Source of the DNA: Microbacterium sp. MAH-37
Lineage (GTDB): Bacteria > Actinomycetota > Actinomycetes > Actinomycetales > Microbacteriaceae
Length of the DNA stretch: 64,000 nt
Assembly: GCF_009758255.1 (NCBI RefSeq)
Contig: NZ_WSEN01000010.1
Span: forward strand, 496,001 to 560,000
Direction: 5' to 3'
Below the pieces are notes generated by a model. That model was not told the DNA's origin, made no database searches, and saw only the letters and a program-made list of their open reading frames with translations. The position numbers and the translations under genes are program-made. Below are positions 28,079 through 37,358 of the stretch, piece by piece; the stretch's first letter is position 1; every line of letters starts with the position of its first letter.

Positions 28079-30456
28079 GCGCTCTCGCCGACCGCCCCGA
28101 GCACCCCGTCGTCGGACAGCACCACGCGCACGAGAGTGCGGCGCTGCACGTCACCGGAGCGGCGATGTACACCGACGACGTCGCCGAACAGACCGCCGGT
28201 GTGCTCACGGCCTGGCCGGTGCAGTCCACCAGCGCGCACGCGCGCGTGACCATCGACGTCTCCGGCGCCTACGACGTGCCCGGCGTCGTCCGCGTGCTCA
28301 CCGCCGACGACGTGCCCGGGCTGAACGACGCCGGCATCCGCAACGACGAGCCGCTCTTCCCCAGCGAGGCGATGTTCTACGGGCACGCGCTGGTGTGGGT
28401 GCTCGGCGAGAGCACCGAGGCCGCGCGCCTGGGTGCTGCGCGGGTGAAGGTCGACTACGAGCCGCTGCCGTCGCTGATCACGGTGCAGGACGCCATAGAG
28501 GCGCAGTCCTTCATGGGCACCCCGCGCACGGTGGAGCGCGGCGACGCGGCATCCGCCCTCGCGTCGGCGGCGCACGTCTTCGAAGGCGTCACGGAGTTCG
28601 CCGGTCAGGAGCACTTCTACCTCGAGACGCAGGCGTCCTTCGCCGTGCGCGACTCGGAGGGGCAGTACTTCATCCAGTGCTCCACGCAGCATCCGTCGGA
28701 GACGCAGGATCTGGTCTCGCACGTGCTCGGCATCCACGCCAACGAGGTCACCGTGCAGTGCCTGCGCATGGGCGGCGGGTTCGGCGGCAAGGAGATGCAG
28801 CCGCACGGCTTCGCCGCGGTCGCGGCGCTGGGCGCCAAGCTCACCGGGCGTCCGGTGCGCGTGCGCCTGAACCGCACGCAGGACCTCACGATGACCGGCA
28901 AACGGCACCCGTTCCACATCACGTGGAAGGTCGGTCTCGACGAGGACGGGATGCTGCAGGCGCTGGACACCGTGCTCACGGCGGACGGCGGCTGGTCGAT
29001 CGACCTGTCCGAGCCGGTGCTCGGCCGCGCGCTGTGCCACCTCGACAACGCCTACTGGATCCCGAACGTGCACGCCTACGGGCAGATCGCGAAGACCAAC
29101 AAGCAGTCGAACACCGCGTACCGCGGGTTCGGCGGCCCGCAGGGCGTGTTCCTCATCGAGGACATCCTGGGCCGGGTCGCCCCGGCGCTCGGCATCGATC
29201 CGCTGGAGCTGCGTCGCCGCAACTTCTACCGGCAGGGCCAGAGCACGCCGTACGGGCAGGTCGTGAAGGACGCCGACCGTATGCCGACGATCTGGGACCA
29301 GCTCGCCGGCGAGGCGACGATCGCCGAGCGGCGCGCAGAGATCGACGCTTTCAACGCGGCGAACCCCGACGTGAAGCGCGCGATCTCGATGACGCCGATC
29401 AAGTTCGGCATCTCGTTCAACTTCGCGGCCTTCAACCAGGCCGGGGCCCTCGTGCACGTCTACAAGGACGGCTCGGTACTGGTCAACCACGGCGGCACCG
29501 AGATGGGCCAGGGCCTGCACACGAAGATGCTGCAGGTCGCCGCGACCGCTCTCGGCCTCGAACTGCACCAGGTGCGCCTCGCACCGACCCGCACCGACAA
29601 GGTGCCGAACACCTCTGCCACTGCGGCATCCTCGGGTGCCGACCTGAACGGCGGGGCCGTGAAGAACGCCTGCGAGCAGATCCGCGACCGAATGTCCGCG
29701 GTCGCCGGGCGCCTGCTCGGCGTCGACGGCCGCGACGTGCGCTTCGGCGGCGGATACGTGACCGCGCTCGGCAAGCCCGACCGGCTGACGTTCGCCCAGG
29801 TCGCGAAGGAGGCGTACTTCCAGCGCGTGCAGCTGTTCGCCGCCGGGTACTACCGCACCGAAGGACTGCACTGGAACCCCGAGATCATGCAGGGTTCGCC
29901 GTTCAAGTACTTCGCCTACGGCGCGGCCGCCACCGAGGTCGAGATCGACGGGTTCACCGGTGCGTACCGCATCCGTCGCGTCGACATCGTGCACGACGTG
30001 GGCGACTCGCTCTCACCGATGCTCGACATCGGCCAGATCGAGGGAGCGTACGTGCAGGGCATGGGCTGGCTCACGCTCGAGGACCTGCGCTGGGACGAGA
30101 CGGACGGTCCGCACCGCGGCCGTCTGCAGACCCAGTCCGCCTCGACGTACAAGCTGCCGAGCTTCTCCGAGATGCCCGAGGAGTTCAACGTGCGCCTGTT
30201 CGAGAACGCCCGCGAGGACGGCGCCGTGTACGGCTCGAAGGCCGTCGGCGAGCCGCCGTTCATGCTGGCGTTCAGCGCCCGCGAGGCGCTGCGTCAGGCG
30301 GTCGGGGCCTTCGGGCCCGCCGGTCACGTCGTCGAACTGGCCTCTCCGGCGACGCCGGAGTCGGTCTACTGGGCCGTTGAGGCTGCCCGCGCAGCGGCAT
30401 CCGCCGCCTCCGTCGGCGCCCAGGTCGCGGAAGATGTCGCTCTGACTCGCGCGTGA
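28075..30456 (+). CDS. xdhB: Xanthine dehydrogenase molybdopterin subunit
   Basis: 793 residues, start at the ATG overlapping the xdhA stop. Molybdenum-site motifs: CLRMGGGFGGKEMQ, TAYRGFGGPQG (substrate Arg), and the catalytic Glu in SKAVGEPPFMLAF near the C-terminus. Oxidises hypoxanthine to xanthine and xanthine to urate in the cytoplasm with water as the oxygen source. Needs a sulfurated Moco, supplied with the help of XdhC encoded next, and the mod/moa genes a few kb away. Confidence 0.95.
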
Positions 30457-30494
30457 CGACGGATTCTGCGACCTGAGCGAGAAGGAAGCGACCC

Positions 30495-31313
30495 ATGGAC
30501 TGGCTCGACGCGCTGCGCGACCTGCGTGACGCGCGCACCCCTGCGGTGATCGTCACGCTCGCCATGGTGCGCGGGCACGCGCCTCGCAACGGCGGCGCGA
30601 AGATGGTCGTCTCACCGGACCGGATGTTCGGCACGATCGGCGGCGGGAACCTCGAGGCGACCGCCGCCGACCGTGCCCGAGCCATGCTGGCCGCGGGCAC
30701 CGCCGAGCCCGAGCTGCTCACGCTGACGCTGAGCGACAGGGCCACGACGGAGTACGGCGTGCAGTGCTGCGGAGGAGAGGTCACGATCATGCTGGAACCG
30801 GTCCGCGTCGTGCCGACGGTGGCCGTGTTCGGTCTCGGACACGTCGGCGTCGAGCTCGCCCGCATCCTGTCGCGGCACGAGCTCGACCTGCATCTGGTCG
30901 ACTCCCGCGCGGAGATGCTGGATGCCGAGCGCCTCGAGCCGGTGCGCACCGGCGCCGTGGCCCGGGTGCAGGTGCACCACTCCCCCGTGCCGGAGGCTGC
31001 CCTCGCCGACATCCCGGCAGGCGCGCACGTGCTGGTCATGACGCACGACCACGTCGAGGACCTCGCGATCGTCGATCAGGCGCTGAGATCGGATGCTCCG
31101 GCGTCGATCGGCCTGATCGGATCGGCGTCGAAGTGGGCACGGTTCCGCAAGAAGCTCGGCGAGGCCGGGCACTCCGCCGAGGAACTGGAACGCGTCACCA
31201 CCCCGATCGGCATTCCCGAGGTCTCCGGAAAGCAGCCCGCCGTGATCGCCGTGAGCGTCGCGGCGCGAATTCTGCAATTGATCGAGGAGTCCGCGCCCGC
31301 GGCATCCGCCTGA
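30495..31313 (+). CDS. xdhC: XdhC, molybdenum-cofactor insertion/sulfuration chaperone
   Basis: 272 residues. N-terminal XdhC_CoxI domain with HAPRNGGAKMVVSPDRMFGTIGGG and a CC pair in YGVQCCGGEV; C-terminal Rossmann domain VAVFGLGHVGVELARIL and GLIGSASKWARFRKKL. XdhC binds Moco, protects it during sulfuration and loads it into XdhB. Third gene of the operon, 38 bp after xdhB, and followed by a strong terminator. Confidence 0.93.
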   Translation: MDWLDALRDLRDARTPAVIVTLAMVRGHAPRNGGAKMVVSPDRMFGTIGGGNLEATAADRARAMLAAGTAEPELLTLTLSDRATTEYGVQCCGGEVTIMLEPVRVVPTVAVFGLGHVGVELARILSRHELDLHLVDSRAEMLDAERLEPVRTGAVARVQVHHSPVPEAALADIPAGAHVLVMTHDHVEDLAIVDQALRSDAPASIGLIGSASKWARFRKKLGEAGHSAEELERVTTPIGIPEVSGKQPAVIAVSVAARILQLIEESAPAASA

Positions 31314-31386
31314 ATTCTTTCTGGATATCCCGCAGCGAATTCCGTTGGGGGATATTCGCATTTCTCATCGCGCGAGGAATACACAC

Positions 31387-31427
31387 AAAAGAAGACCCGG
31401 TCCCTTTCGGGGACCGGGTCTTCTTTT
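31387..31427. terminator. Strong intrinsic terminator between xdhC and the purine permease
   Basis: AAAAGAAGACCCGGTCCC and its complement with a five-base loop, with A-run before and T-run after, so it should work from both strands. It is the only terminator in the window with a clear T-tract. Confidence 0.9.
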
Positions 31428-31435
31428 TCCGTGCG

Positions 31436-33001
31436 TCAGCTCCCCAGCATCGCCTCGATGGGGCCGCGGACGAAGTACAGGGCGAAGCCGGCCGCGACCA
31501 CCCACATCAGCCAGTGCACCTTGCGGGCTCGACCTGAGAACGCGTTGACCAGCGCCCACGAGATGAACCCGATGCCGATGCCGTTGGCGATCGAGTAGGT
31601 CAGCGGCATCGTCACGATCGTGAGGAACGCGGGCAGAGCGACCGCGAACTTGTCGAACTTGATCTCGCGGATCTGCGCCATCATCATCGCACCGACCACG
31701 ACCAGCGCCGCCGAGCCGACCTCGATCGGCACCACCAGGGTGAGTGGCGTGAGGAACATCGACAGCAGGAACAGCACACCCACCACCAGCGAAGCAACGC
31801 CGGAGCGTGCTCCCTCGCCGATGCCGGAGGCGCTGTCGACGTAGACCGTGTTCGACGAGGTCGAGGTCATACCGCCGGCGACGGCGCCGAAGCCCTCGAC
31901 GACGAACGCCGAGCGCAGACGAGGGAACGTGCCGTCCTTGTAGGCGAGACCGGCGTTCTTGGCCAGCCCCGTCATGGTGCCCATGGCATCGAAGAAGTTC
32001 GAGAACACCAGGGTGAACACGAGCATCGTCGCCGACAGCACGCCCACGCGGCCGAAGGAGCCGAACAGATCGAACTGCCCGATCAGTCCGAAGTCGGGGA
32101 TCGTCACCCACGAGCTGGGCAGCTCGGGGATCGTCATGTGCCAGCCGTTCGGGTCCTCGAACGAGGGACCGAGCTTCAGCACCGACTGGGCGATGAGCGC
32201 CACGACGGTGGTGGCCACGATGCCGATCAGGATGCCGCCGGGCACCTTCCGCGCGACGAGGATGCCGATCAGCACCAGGCCGAGCAGGAAGATCAGCGTC
32301 GGCACGGAGGTGATCGATCCGTCGGTACCCAGCTGCACCGGCGGGCCACCCGGTGTGCGCGTGACGAACCCGGAGTCGACGAAGCCGATGAAGGCGATGA
32401 ACAGGCCGATTCCGACCGTGATCGCCGCCTTCAGCGGCTGCGGCACCGCCTTGAAGATCGCGGTCCGGATGCCGGTGGCACCGAAGATCACGATCAGGAT
32501 GCCGTTGATCACGACCAGGCCCATGGCCTCCTGCCAGGTGACCTGTCCGACGACGGACACGGCCAGGAAGGAGTTGATGCCGAGGCCGGCGGCGAGCGCG
32601 AACGGCAACCGCGCGATCACGCCGAACAGGATCGTCATGACACCGGCGGTGAGGCCGGTCGCCGCGCCGATCTGCGCGGCGTCGAGGGCGTTCCCTGCGA
32701 CGTCGTCGACGCCGCCGAGGATCAGCGGGTTCAGGATGACGATGTAGGCCATCGTCACGAACGTGACGATGCCGCCTCGGATCTCACGGCCCAGTGTCGA
32801 GCCTCGGCGGGTGATCTCGAAGAAGCGGTCGAAGGCGTTCTTCGGCTCTCCCTCGACGGTCGTGGTCGCCCCCGTGGACAGGGGCGGCAGCTCCTCCTCG
32901 CTGCGGGTGAAGAGTCCCGTCGCGTCGTTGCCTGGGACGGCATTCGACGACGTGTCGGGGGCGGATGGGCGTGTGGAAGCAGGGCGTTCTGAAGACATCA
33001 T
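31436..33001 (-). CDS. AzgA-family purine permease (hypoxanthine/guanine type)
   Basis: 521 residues; a ~75-residue cytoplasmic N-terminus rich in Ser/Thr/Pro, then 12-14 membrane segments. The start NAFDRFFEITRRGSTLGREIRGGIVTFVTMAYIVILNP, and LVFSNFFDAMGTMTGLAKNAG and STSSNTVYVDSASGIGEGARSG, identify the AzgA/GhxP/PbuG group that imports adenine, guanine and hypoxanthine with a proton. It lies 65 bp downstream of guaD in the same operon, so guanine or hypoxanthine is the natural guess. Confidence 0.93.
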   Translation of the reverse strand: MMSSERPASTRPSAPDTSSNAVPGNDATGLFTRSEEELPPLSTGATTTVEGEPKNAFDRFFEITRRGSTLGREIRGGIVTFVTMAYIVILNPLILGGVDDVAGNALDAAQIGAATGLTAGVMTILFGVIARLPFALAAGLGINSFLAVSVVGQVTWQEAMGLVVINGILIVIFGATGIRTAIFKAVPQPLKAAITVGIGLFIAFIGFVDSGFVTRTPGGPPVQLGTDGSITSVPTLIFLLGLVLIGILVARKVPGGILIGIVATTVVALIAQSVLKLGPSFEDPNGWHMTIPELPSSWVTIPDFGLIGQFDLFGSFGRVGVLSATMLVFTLVFSNFFDAMGTMTGLAKNAGLAYKDGTFPRLRSAFVVEGFGAVAGGMTSTSSNTVYVDSASGIGEGARSGVASLVVGVLFLLSMFLTPLTLVVPIEVGSAALVVVGAMMMAQIREIKFDKFAVALPAFLTIVTMPLTYSIANGIGIGFISWALVNAFSGRARKVHWLMWVVAAGFALYFVRGPIEAMLGS

Positions 33002-33031
33002 CGGCTCCGGGTTGTCAGTACGTTTCGGTTA

Positions 33032-33092
33032 CGCGTCAGTACTCGACGCGGTGGTGAGGTCGCGCGTCAGTACTCGACGCGGGTGGTGGTGA
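33032..33092. repeat. 31-bp tandem duplication of the guaD 3' end
   Basis: CGCGTCAGTACTCGACGCGG occurs at 33032-33051 and again at 33063-33082, each followed by a GTGGTG-containing stretch. The second copy is the last codons and stop of guaD; the first is a non-coding copy between guaD and the permease. A recent slippage or unequal exchange would explain it. Confidence 0.75.
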
Positions 33093-33579
33093 GCTTCCAC
33101 TCGGTGAAGGGCGCGACGCGCTCCTCTGCCGGCAGCGGCTCCTGTGCGACGGGCAGGATCACGCGATCGGCCGCATCGCCCTCGAAGTAGCGGTAGAACA
33201 CGGCGTCGTCGAAGCCGCCGTCGGCCGCGTCATCACGGCTGGCCGCGAAGTACACGCGGTCGAGCCGAGCCCACAGCGATGTCGCGAGGCACATCGGGCA
33301 GGGCTCGCAGCTCGTGTAGAGCGTGGCGCCGGAGAGGTCGAACGTGCCGAGACCCTGGCAGGCGTTCCGTATGGCGGTGACCTCGGCGTGCGCCGACGGA
33401 TCGAGGTTCGCGGTGACCCGGTTGACGCCCTCGAAGACCTGTCCGTCCGCGGAGACGACGATCGCCCCGAACGGGCCGCCTTCGTTGCGGACGTTGTCGA
33501 CGGCTATGCGAACCGCCTCGGCGAGATACTCCGCCGGCGTCGGCCGAGTGGCGGATTCGGATATAGCGGTGCTGTGCAC
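33067..33579 (-). CDS. guaD: Guanine deaminase (small, cytidine-deaminase-fold GuaD)
   Basis: 170 residues from a GTG at 33579 that has AAGGGAG six bases upstream; in-frame upstream codons are a poor match to the family. Zinc-site motifs HAEVTAIRNAC and SCEPCPMC are intact. This is the short GuaD type (B. subtilis, ~156 residues), unrelated to the amidohydrolase guanine deaminases. Converts guanine to xanthine for XdhAB. First gene of the guaD-permease operon. Confidence 0.9.
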   Translation of the reverse strand: MHSTAISESATRPTPAEYLAEAVRIAVDNVRNEGGPFGAIVVSADGQVFEGVNRVTANLDPSAHAEVTAIRNACQGLGTFDLSGATLYTSCEPCPMCLATSLWARLDRVYFAASRDDAADGGFDDAVFYRYFEGDAADRVILPVAQEPLPAEERVAPFTEWKLTTTRVEY

Positions 33580-33763
33580 GGAAAGCTCCCTTGCTGTCGT
33601 CGCAGTGATACGGCTTATCGGGTCGGGCCCGGATCGGGTCGTTCCACGAGATATACGTCGAACCGCTAGGTTTTTCCTTCTTGCCGGGCGCAATTCGTGA
33701 GCGTCGCGGCCTGACGAGCATAACAACCGGTTCCCGCTTCGTCCAGCGATTTCGAAAGTCCTT

Positions 33764-33805
33764 TACCGCATCGCGGTATTTCATTTTGCGCTTCCGCATT
33801 TGCGG
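33764..33805. promoter_or_regulatory. Paired CCGC/GCGG palindromes upstream of the molybdate operon
   Basis: TACCGC-ATC-GCGGTA (33764-33778) and CCGC-ATTT-GCGG (33794-33805) lie between divergent guaD and the mod regulator gene. They could be sites for the HTH-TOBE protein encoded at 33822. Confidence 0.45.
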
Positions 33806-33808
33806 CGC

Positions 33809-33814
33809 TACAGT
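33809..33814 (+). promoter_or_regulatory. -10 box of the mod operon (leaderless type)
   Basis: TACAGT followed by seven bases and the ATG at 33822. Confidence 0.5.
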
Positions 33815-33821
33815 CGCTCCC

Positions 33822-34232
33822 ATGACGCATTTTCGGATCGCTGAGGCGGCGACTCTCCTCGGAGTGAGCGATGACACCGTCCGGCGCTGGGCGCGCGACG
33901 GGCTGCTCACCGTGTCACACGACGAAGCCGGGCGCCAGGTCGTGCCGGGCGACGAACTGGCCGCCCATGCGCAGTGGCTGGCCAGCGCGGCGAACGAGGA
34001 CGGCGACCGGCGGCTCAGCGCCCGCAACCGGTTCGTCGGGCTCGTCACCCGGGTCGAGATCGAGGGGCTGATGGCTCAGGTCGAGCTGCAATGCGGGCCG
34101 TTCCGCGTGGTGTCGCTGATGTCGGCCGAGGCCGCGCGCGATCTGCGCCTCGAGGTCGGCGACCGCGGCGTCGCGATCGTGAAGGCCACCACCGTCATCA
34201 TCGAAGCAACCGCCAAGGAGACCCACCCGTGA
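33822..34232 (+). CDS. Molybdate-responsive regulator: MerR/excisionase-type HTH fused to a TOBE (Mop) domain
   Basis: 136 residues. The N-terminal ~50 residues are a DNA-binding helix-turn-helix (FRIAEAATLLGVSDDTVRRWARDGLL); residues ~65-134 are a single TOBE/Mop domain (SARNRFVGLVTRVEIEGLMAQVEL through VGDRGVAIVKATTVIIE) that binds molybdate. This compact ModE-like design is common in actinobacteria. Its stop overlaps modA by four bases, and paired palindromes precede it, so it likely represses its own operon when molybdate is plentiful. Confidence 0.88.
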   Translation: MTHFRIAEAATLLGVSDDTVRRWARDGLLTVSHDEAGRQVVPGDELAAHAQWLASAANEDGDRRLSARNRFVGLVTRVEIEGLMAQVELQCGPFRVVSLMSAEAARDLRLEVGDRGVAIVKATTVIIEATAKETHP

Positions 34233-35020
34233 GCATGCACCGAACCGGCGTCCTCGCCGCTGCCGTGACCGCCGTCCTGCTGCTGGCAGGCTGCTCAGGT
34301 TCCCCCGTCGCCGAGCCGACAGCCACGCAGACGGAGGACTCGCTCTCCGGCGACCTGACCGTCTACGCCGCGGCATCCCTGTCCGGCGCCTTCGACGAGC
34401 TCGCGAAGGAGTTCTCCGCCGCGCATCCTGGCGTCACCGTCAAGCCGATCAGCTACGACGGGTCCTCGGTGCTCGCCACCCAGCTGATCGGCGGGGCACC
34501 CGCCGACGTGTTCGCCTCGGCCGACGAGAAGAACATGGCGAAGGTCACGGATGCCGGTCTCGCAGAGGAGCCTGTGGACTTCGCCGCGAACGTCATGCAG
34601 ATCGCGACGGCGCCGGGGAACCCGAAGGGCATCACAGATCTCGCGTCGCTGACGGCGAAGGGCCTCACGGTCGTGCTGTGCGCGCCCGAGGTGCCCTGCG
34701 GCGCGGCGTCGCAGACGCTGCTGAAGAACGCCGGCGTGACGCTGGCACCGGCCAGCGAGGAGCAGAACGTCACGGCGGTGCTGACGAAGGTCGCCAGCGG
34801 CGAGGCGGATGCCGGGCTCGTGTATGTGACCGACGTCGAGGCCGCGGGCGACGCCGTCACCGGCATCCCGATCGACGGTGCGGATGCCGCGACCAACGTG
34901 TACCCGATCGCCGCGCTGAAGGACGCGCCGAACGCCGACGCGGCGGCGGCGTTCGTGGCATTCGTGACCAGCCCGGAGGGCCGCGCGGTGCTCGAGGAGT
35001 TCGGCTTCGAGGCGCCGTGA
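34229..35020 (+). CDS. modA: Molybdate ABC transporter substrate-binding lipoprotein
   Basis: 263 residues from a GTG (34229) with AAGGAG eight bases upstream; an ATG six bases later is the alternative. Lipoprotein signal with lipobox LLLAGC, then the ModA fold: LTVYAAASLSGAFDELAKEF, PADVFASADEKNM, GEADAGLVYVTD. Captures molybdate outside the membrane for ModBC. Operon order regulator-modA-modB-modC, with four-base overlaps up to modB. Confidence 0.95.
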   Translation: MSMHRTGVLAAAVTAVLLLAGCSGSPVAEPTATQTEDSLSGDLTVYAAASLSGAFDELAKEFSAAHPGVTVKPISYDGSSVLATQLIGGAPADVFASADEKNMAKVTDAGLAEEPVDFAANVMQIATAPGNPKGITDLASLTAKGLTVVLCAPEVPCGAASQTLLKNAGVTLAPASEEQNVTAVLTKVASGEADAGLVYVTDVEAAGDAVTGIPIDGADAATNVYPIAALKDAPNADAAAAFVAFVTSPEGRAVLEEFGFEAP

Positions 35021-35820
35021 GCACGGCGACCGGCACCCGACTGCCCGCCTGGCTGATCGCCCCCGCGGCGCTGGGCACGGCGCTGCTGGTGCTGCCGTTC
35101 GTCGCCCTGCTGGCGAGGCTCGACTGGGCCGGTGTGCCGGCCGCGATCACGTCGGATGCCGCGCTGCAGGCGCTCGGACTGTCGCTCGGCACCGCATCGG
35201 TCGCGACCGCACTGTGCCTGCTGCTCGGAGTGCCGCTCGCGATGCTCATCGCCCGCGCGCCCGCCTGGCTGGCCGCGGTGCTGCGCACGCTGACCACGCT
35301 GCCGCTGGTGCTGCCGCCGCTGGTCGGCGGCATCGCGCTGCTGGCTCTGCTCGGGCGGCAGAGCGTGCTCGGAGACCTGCTCGCCGAGGTCGGCATCCGC
35401 GTGCCGTTCACGACCGCCGCCGTGGTGATCGCGCAGACCTTCGTGGCGATGCCGTTCCTGGTGATCTCGGTCGAGGGGTCGCTGCGCACCGGCGGCACCG
35501 CGCACGAGCTGGTCGCCGCAACGCTCGGCGCGCGGCCGTTCACGGTGTTCCGCCGGGTGACGCTGCCACTGGTGGCGCCCGGTCTCATCGCGGGGACGGT
35601 GCTGTGCTTCGCCCGGGCGCTCGGGGAGTTCGGCGCGACCGCGCTGTTCGCCGGCAACGCCGCGGGCGTGACCCGCACCATGCCGCTCGCGATCTACACC
35701 GCGTTCAACGGCGCGGGTGTCGGCGAGGACACGGCCATCGCGCTGTCGCTGATGCTGATCCTGGTGGCGATCGCAGTGCTCGTGCTGATGCGCGGCTGGC
35801 GAGCGGATGCGGTGCGATGA
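35017..35820 (+). CDS. modB: Molybdate ABC transporter permease
   Basis: 267 residues from a GTG overlapping the modA stop. Six or so membrane helices and the EAA motif VAATLGARPFTVFRRVTLPLVAPGLIAG, which docks on ModC. The sequence ARALGEFGATALFAGN is typical of ModB. The end of the gene holds an ATGA that could have been the original start region of modC, now separated from it by a repeat element. Confidence 0.95.
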   Translation: MSTATGTRLPAWLIAPAALGTALLVLPFVALLARLDWAGVPAAITSDAALQALGLSLGTASVATALCLLLGVPLAMLIARAPAWLAAVLRTLTTLPLVLPPLVGGIALLALLGRQSVLGDLLAEVGIRVPFTTAAVVIAQTFVAMPFLVISVEGSLRTGGTAHELVAATLGARPFTVFRRVTLPLVAPGLIAGTVLCFARALGEFGATALFAGNAAGVTRTMPLAIYTAFNGAGVGEDTAIALSLMLILVAIAVLVLMRGWRADAVR

Positions 35821-35843
35821 GTGAGGTGTCTGGGTCCCACTCG

Positions 35844-35918
35844 GAGTGCACGCGCGGCGTCGAGCGCACGGCTTCCTGTCGAGCGCACGGGCTTTCGACG
35901 TCAACACGCCGTGCACTC
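35844..35918. repeat. Palindromic/direct-repeat element between modB and modC
   Basis: The 136-bp modB-modC gap contains an inverted pair GAGTGCACG (35844) / CGTGCACTC (35910) enclosing two direct copies of GTCGAGCGCACGG (35859 and 35878), followed by a further GTGCATTCGAC arm. Other gene pairs in this operon overlap, so the gap looks like an insertion of a dispersed element. No transposase or target duplication is visible. Confidence 0.6.
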
Positions 35919-35956
35919 GGCAGCAGGACGTGCATTCGACGAGCGGGGCGGCGACG

Positions 35957-37150
35957 ATGACGCTGTCGGCTGACTTCCGTGCGCGGGTCGGCGCGTTCCG
36001 GGTCGACATGGCTCTGGATGCCGGGCCGGGCGAGGTCCTCGCGATCCTCGGGCCGAACGGCTCCGGCAAGTCGACGCTGCTCGCCGCACTCGCGGGACAC
36101 CTGGAGATCGACGACGGGCACGTCGCCCTCGACGGGCGGATGCTCGACGGTCGGGGCGGCGACGGTCGCGCTGTGCGCGTTGCGCCCGCGCAGCGCCGTG
36201 TCGGGCTGCTCGGGCAGCGACCCCTGCTGTTCCCGCATCTGTCCGCGCTCGAGAACGTGGCGTTCGGCCCGCGCGCGCAGGGGGTGCCGCGCGCGGAGGC
36301 GCGGACGGATGCGGCGAGCTGGCTCGATCGGGTGGGGCTCGGCGACCTCGCCGGGCACCGCCCCGCGCAGCTGTCCGGTGGGCAGCAGCAGCGCGTCGCT
36401 CTGGCGAGAGCCTTGGCGGCACGGCCCGCCGCGCTGCTGCTGGACGAGCCGTTCGCCGCACTCGACGTGGAGACTGCCGCGCAGGCACGCCGCCTGGTGG
36501 CCGAGCAGCGCGACAGCGCAGGCATCCCGCTCGTCCTGGTCACCCACGACCCGCTCGACGCGGTCGTTCTCGCGGCGCGGACGGCGATCGTGCACGACGG
36601 CCGGATCGTGCAGCAGGGACCGACGGCCGAAGTGCTCGGGCATCCACGTTCGGCTTTCGTCGCCGCGCTGGCCGGGGTGAACCTCGTGGCCGGGTACGGA
36701 TCCGCAGACGGCACCGTGCTCAGCGCGGCCCCGGCAGGCGCAGTATCGGCCGGGGCGGGATCCACCGGGGAGGGCCCCGACCTCACGGCGCCCGAAATCG
36801 CTGACCGGACCGGCCCCGCATCCAGCGCTCCGACATCACCGAGCTCCGACCTCGTGTGGCGAGGCGCCGGCGACGCCGTGGCTGTCGGTGCTGCCGCGAC
36901 GATCGCATTCGCGCCGGGATCGGTGCGGATCCAACAGCCGGATGCCGCAGCGACGACCGCGGCGAACACCTGGGAGGGTACCGTCGCGACGCTCGAGCCG
37001 CTGCCCGGCGGCATGCGGCTCCGCACCGCGGAGCAGCCCGGCATCGCCGTGGACTGCCCGTCGACCGTGGCCGTCGCCGCCGGGGTCGCCCCCGGCGTGC
37101 GGCTGCGCTTCACCGTGCATCCCGACGATGTGTCGGTGCGCCGGGCCTGA
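35957..37150 (+). CDS. modC: Molybdate ABC transporter ATP-binding protein
   Basis: 397 residues. Walker A LGPNGSGKST, Q-loop in VGLLGQRPLLFPHLS, signature QLSGGQQQRVALARAL, Walker B ALLLDEPFAAL and switch His in VTHDP. After the ATPase domain (~215 residues) there is a long Ala/Gly/Ser/Thr-rich linker (~residues 250-310) and a C-terminal TOBE-like domain. The ribosome binding site (GGGGCGG) is weaker than for the other mod genes, consistent with the insertion just upstream. An in-frame ATG at 35846 would start within the repeat and is less likely. Confidence 0.9.
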   Translation: MTLSADFRARVGAFRVDMALDAGPGEVLAILGPNGSGKSTLLAALAGHLEIDDGHVALDGRMLDGRGGDGRAVRVAPAQRRVGLLGQRPLLFPHLSALENVAFGPRAQGVPRAEARTDAASWLDRVGLGDLAGHRPAQLSGGQQQRVALARALAARPAALLLDEPFAALDVETAAQARRLVAEQRDSAGIPLVLVTHDPLDAVVLAARTAIVHDGRIVQQGPTAEVLGHPRSAFVAALAGVNLVAGYGSADGTVLSAAPAGAVSAGAGSTGEGPDLTAPEIADRTGPASSAPTSPSSDLVWRGAGDAVAVGAAATIAFAPGSVRIQQPDAAATTAANTWEGTVATLEPLPGGMRLRTAEQPGIAVDCPSTVAVAAGVAPGVRLRFTVHPDDVSVRRA

Positions 37151-37169
37151 TCCGCGCACCGTCCCCTCC

Positions 37170-37222
37170 AGGTCGCACTTGGTCCCGGAATCCCGGTGCC
37201 GCAGCGGGACCAACTGCAACCT
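37170..37222. repeat. Intergenic palindrome between modC and moaA
   Basis: AGGTCGCACTTGGTCCCG (37170-37187) pairs with CGGGACCAACTGCAACCT (37205-37222), 16 of 18 positions complementary. Possibly a terminator for modC; related sequence (GAACTGCGACC) follows at ~37250. Nothing else is visible in the 208-bp gap apart from the moaA ribosome binding site. Confidence 0.65.
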
Positions 37223-37358
37223 GAACGATCGCGGCCGCCCAGACCGAGGCGAACTGCGACCAGAGCGCACGCGGCGATCGGCAGGAGATGATCCGGCCAC
37301 CCCGGCATCCGGCACACCGAAACCGGTGCTACCGTTGCGATCCGTAAGGGGGTGACCG

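Noticed and set aside
31325..31355. ATATCCC...GGGATAT inverted repeat after xdhC
   Set aside because: Likely a minor stem ahead of the strong terminator at 31387; it is not at a promoter and has no second copy.
37223..37358. Possible molybdenum-cofactor riboswitch before moaA
   Set aside because: The leader is short and I could not form the expected multi-helix fold; only the intergenic palindrome and a ribosome binding site are visible.
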